Assembly (NCBI GenBank): GCA_950295325.1
Contig: OX485803.1
Location: forward strand, 66,851,554 to 66,915,553
Length of the DNA stretch: 64,000 nucleotides
Source: Polytrichum commune
Taxonomy: Eukaryota > Streptophyta > Polytrichopsida > Polytrichales > Polytrichaceae
Reading direction: 5' to 3'
Part shown: positions 1 through 10,444 of the stretch, in pieces
Layout: each line of letters opens with the position of its first letter
How positions within the stretch are numbered: position 1 is the first letter of the stretch
Made by a program: the position numbers and the translations under genes
Notes under the pieces: generated by a model
The model's input: the letters and a program-made list of their open reading frames with translations, nothing else
Told to the model about the DNA's origin: nothing
The model's database searches: none

Positions 1-735
1 CTATTTAAGCATTTAATATTTAAAGGAGATTAAAACTACACAAAATCGTGGTAAGTCTTGAAAGCTAGATGTTAACTTCCTAGATAGGTAACTTTCTAGG
101 TAGTCTTATAAAAACCTCCATAATTTTAAAACATAACTTAAAATAATATTTTTGAAAATAAACTATAAAGAAGACTCGAAGATATATTCAGAAGTATAAA
201 TTTTGTAGAATATGAATGCTTTAAAAACCTATGCTGAGCCTTTGAAATCAGCTGTATCTAAAGGTCAAGGGGTTTTTAAATATTCACTTCTATTGACTCA
301 AAGTTATCTAATACTTAAGTGTCTTTTAAAAATTTACTGAAGACTAAAGATTCAAAAAATACAAGTCATACACTTAAATAAAAAATGGGTACAAAAAAAT
401 CAATTTTTATTAAAATGAGAGATCTCATTTTCTAATTTCTTACAACACTAAAACTATCACTCAAACGCCTCACACCAACTAGTCCTACATAATCTTCATT
501 CAATAGTATCACACTATAATATAAAAATTAGTGACTACGGCCTTCGTTCATATGAGACTAGACCAAATATAAGATGATAGTTGAACAAGATAAACAAATA
601 AGGATTTAAACCATGTGAAGGCCAAAGTTGAACAAGATAAGTAAGAAATGTCAAAGATAAATGATATTGGAGTTATATTAGGGTCGAAGTTAAACCATTT
701 TTTAAAATATTGTCTCAAGGGGATGGGGGTGAGCC
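1..735. other. AT-rich intergenic DNA, no gene seen
   Basis: No reading frame with recognisable protein content and no RNA gene was found here. The sequence is AT-rich without obvious internal repeats. Its last eight bases (728-735, ggtgagcc) are the left target duplication of the transposon that follows. Confidence 0.6.
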
Positions 736-1369
736 CAGGGTTGTTTATCCCGCTGTTATGACGGTGTCGTGCCGTCATGACGTGTCGTGTCGTGACGGAC
801 CCCTCCATCACGACACAATAGGGTCTACGTAGGGTCAACCTAAGGGGCAGCTAGTAGGGTGGGTAAAATACTTACCTTCTTGCCAAGGTGGTGTCTTATG
901 TGGCAGAAAAGGCCGACGTGGACGTGGATATGCCTAGCACCAGGTAAACCATTTTGCCATTATGTTTATCATTCTATTAAAATCAAAGTAGTAAAATATA
1001 ACTAAGGAGGGTGTGGGGCGGACGGGGGGGGGGGGGGGGGACGGGGCGGACAGGGGTCGGGAACGGAGCGGACGGGGGTTGGGAACGGGGGCGGACGGGG
1101 GAGGGAACGGGGCGGACGGGGGGGGGGACGGACGGGCGCTAGTAATTTTTTCCCCACTTTACCTCTACTTTGCTGACATGTCATCACACGTGGACATCTT
1201 ACATCCTACGTGTCCGAAATGGGGTAATGTAATTACACATAGAATTCGATAAAATTCAAGTCCGTCAGGATAAAGACAGCATCCGGCATAATGTCATGAC
1301 GGATACGTGTCGTGACGGCACGACATTATGCCGAGATTAGCCTCCGTCACGACACAATAGACAACCCTG
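736..1369. mobile_element. Non-autonomous hAT-like DNA transposon (MITE)
   Basis: The element is 634 bp. Its ends are inverted: the left begins cagggttgt and the right ends acaaccctg. It is flanked by an exact 8-bp duplication, ggtgagcc, at 728-735 and 1370-1377. An 8-bp duplication with CAGGG-type ends is the signature of the hAT superfamily. Both subterminal regions are packed with short palindromic copies of cgtcatgacg and gtcgtgacgg, typical of hAT transposase-binding regions. No transposase is encoded, so it would depend on a partner element. The exact duplication suggests a fairly recent insertion. The centre carries an unusual G-rich tandem repeat, listed separately. Confidence 0.88.
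1011..1136 (+). repeat. G-rich minisatellite inside the hAT element
   Basis: About 125 bases are built from variants of a 20-24 base unit resembling ggaacggggcggacggggg, with one uninterrupted run of 17 or so G. Many runs of four or more G lie close together, so the G strand could fold as a G-quadruplex. Apparent reading frames here on either strand are by-products of the repeat (poly-Gly/Arg or poly-Pro) and are not genes. Length is probably unstable and easily mis-assembled. Confidence 0.8.
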
Positions 1370-1377
1370 GGTGAGCC

Positions 1378-2400
1378 TCTTCGTTCATATAGAAATTCTA
1401 GGTACCATACATTATCTTGGTTGATTCAGTGGAAAATTTTACATCGTTCATTCGTCTAATATTCATTTTTTGAAGTTCTAGTTATCAAAAAATTTCATCC
1501 AATTATTTATCATCTATTAACTTATTAATATCGAAGAACAGTTGTCATTAGAATTTTCTATCATCAAGGGAATCCATACTAAATCAAGACAAGATTTCAA
1601 TTGTGACTATCAAAATTAACTTGCCCCCGCGCTACGTCCAATCATCTAAGTGCCTTCACCTCAAAACCTCTGGATGACTTTGGGATCAAAAGAAATATCC
1701 ATTGATCCAATATCGATGTAAAACAACTAAGGTTCTCATCTTTAATATCTAATTTAGCTTACTCCTCATAAATAATTTGTAAATAAAGCATTAAAATTTA
1801 TTATTTAAGCCCTCTTCTCTCTAAACTAATTTCTATCATTAAAACCTTATAATAAAACATTTGATTATGTATATAATCTAAATGATACTAAAGTAAAGAA
1901 TCTTTGGTAAGGAAATGCAAATAAATTCATTATAATCTATATGATGGTGATCACAATGGTAGAACAATTTGACAAAAACACTACAACCTATTCAATTCTT
2001 AAATTTAAGAAAAAAAAATTGGATAATTTTTTTCACTATTGTCAAACGTTGACAAACATCATACTCGTTATTTTCATGCTTTTTAATATTTTTGAACATA
2101 TCTCCCAATATGCCTCTATTCCAATAAGACAAGATGTTAGCAGCTGCGGGTATTGTTTGAAAAACAAACGGTTTGATAACACCATCATGATTTGTCAAAG
2201 TCATTGAATCGAACTCCTTCATGCTAGCCATATGATGTTTTCTATTATGATGCAAAAAATATTTGATGGTATAAAAAATGAATAAATCAATATTGGAATT
2301 GTTCTTAATGAAATATTTTCATACTACTCCATATAAATTATAGTCCAATCGTTCATGTTAATCAATAATAATATCCTTCTAAATAAATTAAAAATAATAC
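1378..2400. other. Intergenic DNA, no supported gene
   Basis: Mostly AT-rich. A minus-strand frame of 87 codons at 1992-2255 has a fairly protein-like composition (a stretch around FDSMTLTNHDGVIKPF), but I recognise no family and see no flanking exons. It may be a relic of a gene or transposon. Nothing else could be supported. Confidence 0.45.
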
Positions 2401-2405
2401 CTCGA

Positions 2406-4013
2406 TGTCAGCCACAAACCCCCACCCTTATGCGTCGTAGTCCGGGGGGAGGCCTGTGACTCACAATAATACACCAAGCCCTAGTCGGATGTGTTTGCCC
2501 TGGTTCTTCCAACAGTGACATCAACCCCGCAAGTTTTATTGCATGGCAATAGTTACAAGCATTGAAGAATGCTTTTCTAACTTGTCAAATCTACTCACCC
2601 TAAATCACACACCTAATTCCCTAAGTGCTTCTACTACTCAATCCAAGGTCACAACCACCCTTGATGGTGGTTAACCGATCCTTCGTTAGATCCCAACTTC
2701 CTAAATAACCACCCTAAGTGCAATCCTTTCACCCATTGATGCACAGCCATAGGGCCTTCGAAAAGAGCCTGGTTGGCAGCTCTCAGTCCTCTCCTCCCGG
2801 CCTTGATTGTACGCTGTTGCTGTGCCGCTGGACACCTTTCACTGCCTGTCACCACCCGTCGTTGCCCGTCACCCAACAAGCGACGCCCCAGTGTGGGATC
2901 AGAGCCCAGTCTCTCTTACTTCCGGTAGATGGCAGCACATTCACAGCTTGCATTCTTCCTCCTTCCTAACCTTCTGGTCACGCAGCTCCTTCACCCATCT
3001 GCCTCTGCCCAATGAGGCGCCAAATCCAACCTTCACCTCCTCTCAGTGCCACACAGAAGCTCAAATCACTCAAGTTGTCCCACCAATCTTCCGAAGTCTC
3101 CTGGAATTCCAAGACTTCCGACACTGAGCCTTGAGCCCCCAGCCTGAGATTTACATGAACAGCTGGCCCCTTGGCCGCGCCGCAACTAAGCAATTCCGCA
3201 TTCAACATCACCCATCCGCATTGGCCAAAATTGGTTGCTGCAACCTGAAATCTACTAGAGTGCCCAGCTACTTCCCCGAGGCTGCTTCCCACGAGCTGGA
3301 TCTTCCTCACTGAAGCAGCAATCTTCCTTTGTGTACTGATGCCTTGCTGTCGCAGAGGGTGTCCAGCAACAAAAATTCCTTTCTTACCACCTTCCGAAAT
3401 GCATCCCCTGCCCCTGCAATTCCACAATGTGGCCAGGCACGGTGTTCAAACACTTCCCTACCCACCCAGATGACTCTGAACTCTGGCCTCATACCCACCT
3501 CTCTTTTAATTGTTGTGCTTTGCTTGCTGGGCATTCCTCATGGCAGACGCGCTGCAACTCTCTTCACCGTAATTCCACCTTGCTGCACCTATTGCAAGGC
3601 AGACCACCATTCGGCAGGGCTTCGCCGCCCATAGCCAACCCCCATGAAAACTCAAAATTGCGAGAGAAAGAGCCAGCGCTCTCCGCCGACTTCCACAGTT
3701 CCCTTCCGATCAGAGCCCCGGGAAATTCTAGGGGTGTAGTGCACCCCACCCCTAAACAAACACCCCTTCTTCCTAACTAAGTTAATTTAAAACACAACTC
3801 CCCACTTTAAATCCTAGCACCCACCACTACTTTAATTAATTCCCCGCTAATCACTTCAACCCTCCTAACCACACAACTCCACTATCCTAGTCTAAAGTCT
3901 AACACTCAACTTCCACTCTTTTTATTTTTTAAGATAATCAATAAAAACTCAAAGCTTGATTTAACTGAATTCAAAGGTCAAATAACAAATGTGGGCCCGT
4001 ATTTTGGCTCACA
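2406..4013 (-). mobile_element. Solo-LTR-like element F (family A-G)
   Basis: A 1608-bp unit in minus orientation. In its own orientation it starts tgtgagccaaaat and ends with the family's 60-base terminal motif (around cttatgcgtcgtagtccgg, near 2430). A 5-bp duplication, ctcga, flanks it at 2401-2405 and 4014-4018. TG...CA ends with 5-bp duplications are the mark of LTR retrotransposon integration. There is no internal coding region and no second LTR, so the simplest reading is a solo LTR left by recombination. It carries the family stem-loop (2557-2574) with a reverse-strand AATAAA at 2535-2540, and a GC-rich block at about 2750-3740 shared in style with A and D. It lacks the small reading frame seen in B, C, D and G. 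Divergence from A and D suggests an old insertion. Confidence 0.8.
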
Positions 4014-4018
4014 CTCGA

Positions 4019-5593
4019 GGAATTCCGTGTCAATCAACATGATTCAATTTTTTTACATAAGTTTGCGCCATCTTGAATGTATGGAATCTCCATTCGGTAC
4101 CGATCATAATTGAATTTCTACACTTCAAACTTCGTTAACGTCCAACCATGAATGATTTTTTTAATGCACCTTTGAAACTACATCAGACATTTGTCCAACA
4201 AAATTGGAGAAGATGTTGTCTTTCCAAATGTTATAATCTGATATTCATTGCATAGTGCAAATCGTCTTGAAATACAATTATCAGTCATAATATTTACATG
4301 CTCACGTAAAATAATAAGGCTAGACATATTCAGTGACAAAATAATTTTGATAGATTGAATTTCATGACATGTCTCTCCACCATTCCACAAAAAACTTCAG
4401 ACATTCGAATTAATCATTTTATTAGACTTATCGACAAAAAAAATCTATAGTTGTTAATAATAATTATCTTGAATATTTTCTTGAAGATAACATGAACAAA
4501 CAATGGACAACTATATAGAAGAATCAATAAAATCACTTGAAGTTATAATATATTATAGGTTGTATAATATATAATGATAGAATGAAGTATAGGATATGAA
4601 CACACATTTAAAAGTCATTGATAATACAAGATCAAATGTCACAATGCCTAGGACAAGAATGTATATAAGGTTTTCATCTATGTGTACTACAGTTGTTTGA
4701 AATTTAAATATTTATATTATATAATTTACATTGTACCAGTTACATTGATAGTAGAAAATATAATGTTAACAATCAAATCTAAGGTATGCACATGAAGATG
4801 TCAATCATATGGACCATACAAATTATAAATGAATGGTGTTATACGGATTTATATCATATTACTTAGGACATGAGAATTTATGAAACTTCCATCCACGTTT
4901 TTTAGGGTTATGTGAAGTTAAAATTGCATTGCACAATTTGCAATGTGAAAAATTAAAACTATAATATGAACATATAAATACATGATATAACACCCAAGAC
5001 GTGAGAATGCATGAAACATTTATTCATGCCTACTAAGGTTATCTAAAATTCAATTTGGAGTGGAAAATTAAGATTAATAGAGTTTAACAAAAAGAAATTT
5101 ACAGATACCTAGGACAATATATTCCCAAAAAAAATTCTTAAGTTAATGGAATTTTGCCTAAACAAAAACAAAATATCAAATTTTTGGTGTGATGACATAT
5201 ATAAGCAAGAAAGAAAATATGCTTATAAGCACGAAGCAAATTTAGATAATGCGTATGAGCAATAAGGGTTGTGAGCTAATAAATATGAAAAATAATATCA
5301 TATGTCTACAAGACCATATTCAACTATATTTTCTTCCAAAAATATACATATCATAAAAGTATGATACAAAATTCATACAACGATTTAAAGAAATAGAATT
5401 GAAAAATATTTTCGATACGAAATTGTGTGCACTAATGCACACAACTATGCAATGACAAAATCAAAACATCAATAATGGTAGTATTACCTAAAATCCCTAA
5501 CAAATGAGCTACTAGAATGTTGAAGAATTGATTCATTCCACCTTTGTGCGTTGGCACCTCGGGGAGGTGACTATCGGAATTTTAGAAACCACG
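4019..5593. other. AT-rich intergenic DNA, no gene seen
   Basis: Strongly AT-rich with scattered short poly-A and poly-T runs. No protein-like frame, RNA gene or clear terminal repeats were found. Confidence 0.6.
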
Positions 5594-7684
5594 TGAGATG
5601 TGAGCCTCAAACCTCCACCCTTATGCGTTGTAGTCCGGGTGGAAGCATGTGGCTCACATGTACTTAAGTGACCTCACTTAGCAAATGGAACTCAACACCA
5701 ATGTTCCCACAATATGACTGTCAAACACACCACTTTTATTCAAGGAACACAAGGTCATGAGTATTTAGGAATACTCTTTTCCTTGCAATCATGGCCCAAC
5801 ACAATCACCCAACACATCAACTCCCACGCTTAAGCTTCCATCCTACACAATGGATCACTTTACAATCCCAAGCCCATTTCCAATAGCATTAAAGCAACAC
5901 CAGTTAGACATTTGGTTTGCCCATGCTCATCACTCTAATTTTAACTAATCACCTAATCCCCATCCCAACAAACTACCTACCAAGCTCCACAATCACTAGT
6001 CCCACCTCTAAATTAGCACTAACTGCCTCTCCCGATAATTGTTTTTACCATTACTTCTCCTAGTTCCTCTCCGTTGGACTACACCAGCTTTTGCATTAGC
6101 ACCAACTGCCCGAATCAGGCAGTATGTGAGCCTCGGAATCTCTGTGGCCAGCGCCTAATCCTCCCTTATTCGCCTCTGTGGTAGCACATTCCTGATTGAG
6201 CACCTCCCGAGCCCAGCTGGCCACTCTCTGCAACTTCCTCTTCCCCTGCCCATTTGAACAGCCTCTGCTTCCAACAGTGATTCAAAGATGAATGCAGGAA
6301 CAGGGGACCCAATGTGTTGCCTACCTTAATCCTTCCCATTCAGTGAGGTCTTCACAGGCCCTCAAGATCGCAGAATTGAGCCGAGAGAGGCGACCGAAAC
6401 CAGCCAGCACCTTCTCTGAATCCTTGTCGGCTCCTTCCCTCCAGATTGCAGCGGAACCCTCCGAAACCATGCTCTGCATTCTCCCAGCGATTTCCAAACT
6501 CCTGAATGCTTTTACATTTGAACACTGACCCACAATTCCCGCTAGCCTTCAGCCTGCAACCTCGAATTTACCCGGTGCAGCAACATAGCAGGAGTTTCTC
6601 TGACCCCTAGGCTCGATTTAGTGTTGTGGTTTTGCGACCTCATGAAATTCTCAGCTCCTCTCTGCTCCGCCTCAGATCCGCCATTCCCCTTTCTCCGCGG
6701 CCACATGAGGTCTGGACCGAATCTAGCAGAGACCCCGCCCCCCATTAGGCATTCTTTTTCTCCTCTCTTCATCAGCAGCCGCCTAGCCATTCACCCTTGA
6801 TGCCATTTTTCAAAAGGATTTATGACCCGGCAGGGCTTCGCCCCTTCCCACTGCCTCCTGGTTTTTCATTTTTTTTTTCGTGAGAGAGAGAGTGAGGGTA
6901 GCCTCCCCGAGCATCCCAGGGACTCCCTGTGAGCCCAAAATGGTGCCCACATGTGGTGATTAACTCTTCGAAACCAATTTTAGTTTGACTTTGATGTGTT
7001 ATGATTATTCACAAAACATAAAAAGAGTGAAGTGTGGTGTGGATTTAACTTTAGGCATTAGGTGGTGTTGTGTGATTATTTCAAGGTTTGAGTTCAATGA
7101 GGGAATGCCTTGACTAGGTGAGCATGGAGCAAGGTGAGGCAAGGTGAGCTCCGCGGGTTAAATGCCCACATTAGGATCCACCTTGTTAGTTTAAGAAGGG
7201 AAAGGCCTTGTGGATGGGATGAGTCCCTACTTAGGAGGAAAGGATTAAGGGGTTGTGATTGGAGGTGCTAATTCCCTCACCCTATCCTTACCTCACTCTC
7301 CCTCTCTCCCTCTTGGCTACTTAAGACTTCCCTCTTTCATTTTTCCTCTCTCTTTTCTCTCTTCAAGGTTGTTGACTCCTTCACCCTCTTGAGTGTGGAG
7401 GTGTGTAAGAACTTAGGTAGAAGTGTGTGCCAAGGCTTGGTTAGATAGTGCATGTAGTTTAGGATTTAGCCCAAAGGCAAGTTAGTCAAGTGGGCACTAG
7501 TTCATTAATCATTAGTTTTTAGATGTTAGATGCTTGTAGTTCATGTAGTGCACATTTAGCTTAGCCTATTGTGAGGCCAAATCCACCCCCCTTAAGCGTC
7601 CTAGTCCGGGTGATGGCTTTGAGAATCACGTTCAGTTCCTAATACCAATACGTGAATTGCTATATGGCTCTCATGTCCAAGGCC

Positions 7685-7864
7685 CTAACTTCCTCTTAAC
7701 ACACTTGCTTTATTATTGTGAGCATCCTTGCTCGTAGCGGCATTCGATTTCTCAAGGGTCCAACCCGCGGCCTTGGCCACACATGCCCTTAAAGAGATCC
7801 CTCTAGACTTCTTGATTTTTACTTCCTTTATCTTGTCCTTGCTAGGATCCTCCACAGTCTCCAT
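7685..7864 (-). CDS. LTR-embedded small protein, copy C (59 aa)
   Basis: A complete small frame from ATG to TAG inside LTR element C. The N-terminal third is lysine-rich and probably disordered; residues 22-38 form the core GISLRACVAKAAGWTLE; the tail is polar. I recognise no family. The core is shared with copy B (one residue different) and copy G (identical), and more distantly with copy D. Nearly all base differences among copies are synonymous, which argues that the peptide was made and useful to the element. The ATG lies about 40 nt after the LTR stem-loop in B, C and G. It could be a leader-encoded accessory peptide or the start of a longer element protein whose remainder is absent from solo LTRs. 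Expression is not shown by sequence alone. Confidence 0.6.
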   Translation of the reverse strand: METVEDPSKDKIKEVKIKKSRGISLRACVAKAAGWTLEKSNAATSKDAHNNKASVLRGS

Positions 7865-8104
7865 TAATTGTGCACGTAATATATTCCAACCAAAAAGTAC
7901 GAGTGTTTAAAAACACTTGCCTCAATGGGTAACCATCAACACATTTAAAAGTCCCACACACTTCTACTTTCCTAATAAATCCAACTCTACCTAAAAACCA
8001 AGATGGCATGTAAGGATCTCGTATGGCCTAGCAATCCCCCAAGAAATTATCCTAACTACAACCCCCCCTAGTAGCCTAACTTATTAGAGCTAACTAAATA
8101 ACTT

Positions 8105-8545
8105 AAACCCAGCCGAGGCCCCTCTAGCAGTCGCTCCTTAACCTTCCAGCATTCAGCTGCTTAACCTTACAGCAGTCAGCTGCTTAGCTGAAGCCCAAGC
8201 CGAGGCCCTCCCAGCAGTCAGCTGCTTAACCTTACAACAGTCAGCTGCTTAGCTGAAGCCCAAGCCGAGGTGCCTCCCAGCAATCAGCTGCTTAACCTTA
8301 CAGCAGTCAGCTGCTTAACCTTACAGCAGTCAGCTGCTTAGCTGAAACCCAAGCCGAGGCCTCCCAGCAGTCAGCTGCTTAACCTTCCAGCAGTCAGTTG
8401 CTTAGCTGAAGCCCAAGCCGAGGCCCTCCCAGCAGTCGCTCCTTAACCTTCCAGCAGTCGTTCTTAACCGTCCAGCAGTCGCTCTTAACCTTCCAGCAGT
8501 CAGCTGCTTAGCTGAAGTCCAACCGAGGTCCCTTCTAGCAATCAA
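8105..8545 (-). repeat. Tandem array in LTR element C
   Basis: A minisatellite of about 65-base units on the plus strand around gccgaggccctcccagcag, each with one to three copies of a 23-base sub-repeat (cagcagtcagctgcttaacc plus three bases). The array sits upstream of the small frame in element orientation. Elements B and G have arrays at the same place but with different unit sequences. Confidence 0.85.
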
Positions 8546-9349
8546 CTCCTTAACCTTATTAGTCTTTGCTAACCTTAATACAACCCCTCCCATCCGCTAA
8601 TCAAGGTCTTCTAAATTCTTCTTTTCTTTTCTTTCTTTTGCTTCTAAGTCATGAGCTAATTTAACACACTATTCTAACCAACTACCACCTAATCACTACG
8701 TGCAAATTTAAGCTCTAGAACTCCCTCACTTGGGAGGCCTTGAGAGAGAGAGCTTAACTAATTAACTTCACTAAAAACTAATGTAACACACACATGGCTC
8801 AAGCTCTTTAGAGCTTGCTCCCTTGAGAGCGCTTGATGGAGAGAGTCGCAAATGAGAGAAAGAACACCTTAAGTAGCAAAGAGGGAGAGAGGGAGAGAGG
8901 GAGAGAGAGGTGAGGATAGGGTGGGAGGATTAGCACCTCCAATCACAATCCCTTAACCTTCACCTTCAAAGTAGGGACTAATCCCCTTCCACCAAGCTTC
9001 CTTCTTCCTAAACTAACAAAGTGGGTCCAAAAGTGGGCATTTAACCCGCGGAGCTCACCTTGCCTCACCTTACCCCCTACTCACATAATCAAGGCATCCT
9101 CTTATTGAAATCAAACCTTGAAATAACTACACAACACATTCTAATGCCTAAACTTAAATCCAAACCACACTTCACTCTTTTTATGTTTTGTGAATAATCA
9201 TAACACATCAAAGTCAAACTAAAATTGGTTTCGAAGAGTTAATCACCACATGTGGGCACCATTTTGGGCTCACACCTATTTGGCCTTGTAATCTTGGGAT
9301 GAGTTGAGTAATTAGGGCCCAAATAGTTATTGGAAAGGGTTGGTCCAAG

Positions 9350-9835
9350 GTCCAGCAGCCGAGGCTAACCAGCTCTACTGTCACGGGACTGCCAGCAGCT
9401 AGGGGCTAACCAACTCTACTGTTACGAAGACGGCCAGCAACCAGGGGCTAACCAGCTCTACTGTCACGGAGACGGCGAGCAGCCGAGGCTAACCAGCTCT
9501 ACTGTCACGGGACTGCCAGCAGCTAGGGGCTAACCAACTCTACTGTTACGAAGACGGCCAGCAGCCAGGGGCTAACCAGCTCTACTGTCACGGAGACGGC
9601 GAGCAGCCGAGGCTAACCAGCTCTACTGTTACGGAGACGGCCAGCAGCCAGGGGCTAACCAGCTCTACTGTTACGGAGACGGCCAGCAGCCAGGGGCTAA
9701 CCAGCTCTACTGTTACGGAGACGGCCAACAGCCAGGGTCTAACCAGCTCTACTGTCACGGAGACGGCCAGCAGCCGAGGCTAACCAGCTCTACTGTCACG
9801 GGACTGCCAGTAGCTGAGGGCTAGTAGGAGCTGCA
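9350..9835 (+). repeat. Tandem array in LTR element B
   Basis: About eleven copies of a 42-base unit containing aggggctaaccagctctact followed by gt(c/t)acggagacggc. Units differ by single bases and small indels, and a two- or three-unit higher-order pattern is visible (the cgaggct and aggggct variants alternate). It lies about 260 bases upstream of B's small frame. Confidence 0.88.
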
Positions 9836-10043
9836 TCAACTAAACTAGAATTAACTTTTACTTGGGAGGAGCCACTTAAAGGGTGATCGGGTTGTTACCA
9901 ACAAATGAAGTGTTAAGCTCTAAAGGGCATTTAGAAGATAGCTTAAGTGAGGCATTAGATTGACGAGTAAGTAAGCTCATTAGAGTAGTATTGTGCGTGT
10001 GGTTTTGTGTGAACAAGTGTACATACCATTGGGAAGAGATAAT

Positions 10044-10059
10044 AGCGTTTTTGAACGCT
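10044..10059 (+). promoter_or_regulatory. LTR stem-loop before a poly(A)-like hexamer (copy B)
   Basis: agcgtttttgaacgct forms a 6-bp stem with a 4-base loop. The hexamer actaaa follows after 16 nt. The equivalent stem-loops are at 27087-27104 (G), 7902-7917 (C), 2557-2574 (F), 5759-5776 (A) and 10781-10798 (D). The arms differ in sequence but remain paired. By analogy with other LTR elements this is probably the R-region poly(A) hairpin. Confidence 0.65.
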
Positions 10060-10097
10060 TGTTACTTCTCTCTTTACTAAATTAAGTACACGAGTTG

Positions 10098-10262
10098 ATG
10101 GATAATGTTAAGGACTCGGGTGATGGCAAAACAAAGGAAGCCAAAACTAAGGTTGTAAGGGGAATTTCTCTAAGGGCTTGCATGGCCAAGGCCGCAGGTT
10201 GGACCCTTGAAAAATCAAATTCCATCATGAGCCAAGAGGCTCAAAATAATAAAGCAAGTTGA
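10098..10262 (+). CDS. LTR-embedded small protein, copy B (54 aa)
   Basis: A complete small frame from ATG to TGA in LTR element B, homologous end to end with copy C. The first 20 residues are rich in Lys, Asp and Thr (GKTKEAKTK); the core is GISLRACMAKAAGWTLE; the tail shares NNKAS with copy C. Over the 17 core codons, B and C differ at eight codons, of which seven are synonymous. I recognise no domain. A single Cys and a single Trp are conserved in all four copies, including divergent D. The host LTR is interrupted by C, but the frame itself looks whole. Confidence 0.6.
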   Translation: MDNVKDSGDGKTKEAKTKVVRGISLRACMAKAAGWTLEKSNSIMSQEAQNNKAS

Positions 10263-10444
10263 GTTAAGATGAAGTGAGTACCTTGGACATGGGAGCTACA
10301 TAGCAATCCACATTATGGTGTTATGAAGTGAATTGTGATTCATTGTGATTCATCTCACCACCAGCAGAGATAACAATTTTTTGCTTTCGGCCAAACTCGG
10401 ACTGGACAACCCCCCCCCCCCCCGGACTTCCACCTAAGGCCTCC

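Larger units (their letters stand above)
7570..9274 (-). mobile_element. Solo-LTR-like element C, inserted in B
   Basis: A 1705-bp unit in minus orientation with an exact 5-bp duplication, cctat, at 7565-7569 and 9275-9279. It begins (own orientation) tgtgagcccaaaatggtgcc and ends ...ggatttggcctcaca, carrying the family terminal motif. It contains, in its own orientation, a pyrimidine-rich stretch with gctacttaagg (about 8866-8915), a tandem array (8105-8545), the stem-loop (7902-7917), an AATATA hexamer 16 nt further on, and a 59-codon small frame. Clean ends and close identity to B's arms make it the youngest or among the youngest of the stack. Confidence 0.88.
6928..10439 (+). mobile_element. 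Solo-LTR-like element B, inserted in A, hosting C
   Basis: Plus orientation, beginning tgtgagcccaaaatggtgcc at 6928 after the bases ctccc. The first 200 bases match the start of C closely as an inverted copy. The right end is blurred: the sequence follows C's terminal region to about 10340 and then degrades up to the junction with D, so 10439 is approximate and I see no clean duplication. Without C it is about 1.8 kb. Parts in order: U3-like start, poorly TATA-like region near 7318, C insertion, tandem array 9350-9835, stem-loop 10044-10059, small reading frame 10098-10262. The inverted B/C arms could be mistaken for terminal inverted repeats of one large DNA transposon. Confidence 0.72.

Noticed and set aside
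1002-1252. Open frames on both strands over the G-rich block (poly-Pro/Arg and poly-Gly)
   Set aside because: They are by-products of the minisatellite, overlap each other on opposite strands and have no protein-like character.
1992-2255. Minus-strand 87-codon frame as a gene
   Set aside because: Composition is protein-like in part, but there is no recognisable domain, exon context or conservation evidence.
3131-3780. Long overlapping frames in the GC-rich block of element F
   Set aside because: GC-rich sequence has few stops by chance. Frames occur on both strands, are not shared with A or D, and lie in LTR DNA.
6928-9274. A 2.3-kb DNA transposon with 200-base terminal inverted repeats
   Set aside because: The arms are the starts of two LTR-type units (B and C) in opposite orientation. 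C has its own 5-bp duplication (cctat) and a full end at 7570, so nesting explains the inversion.
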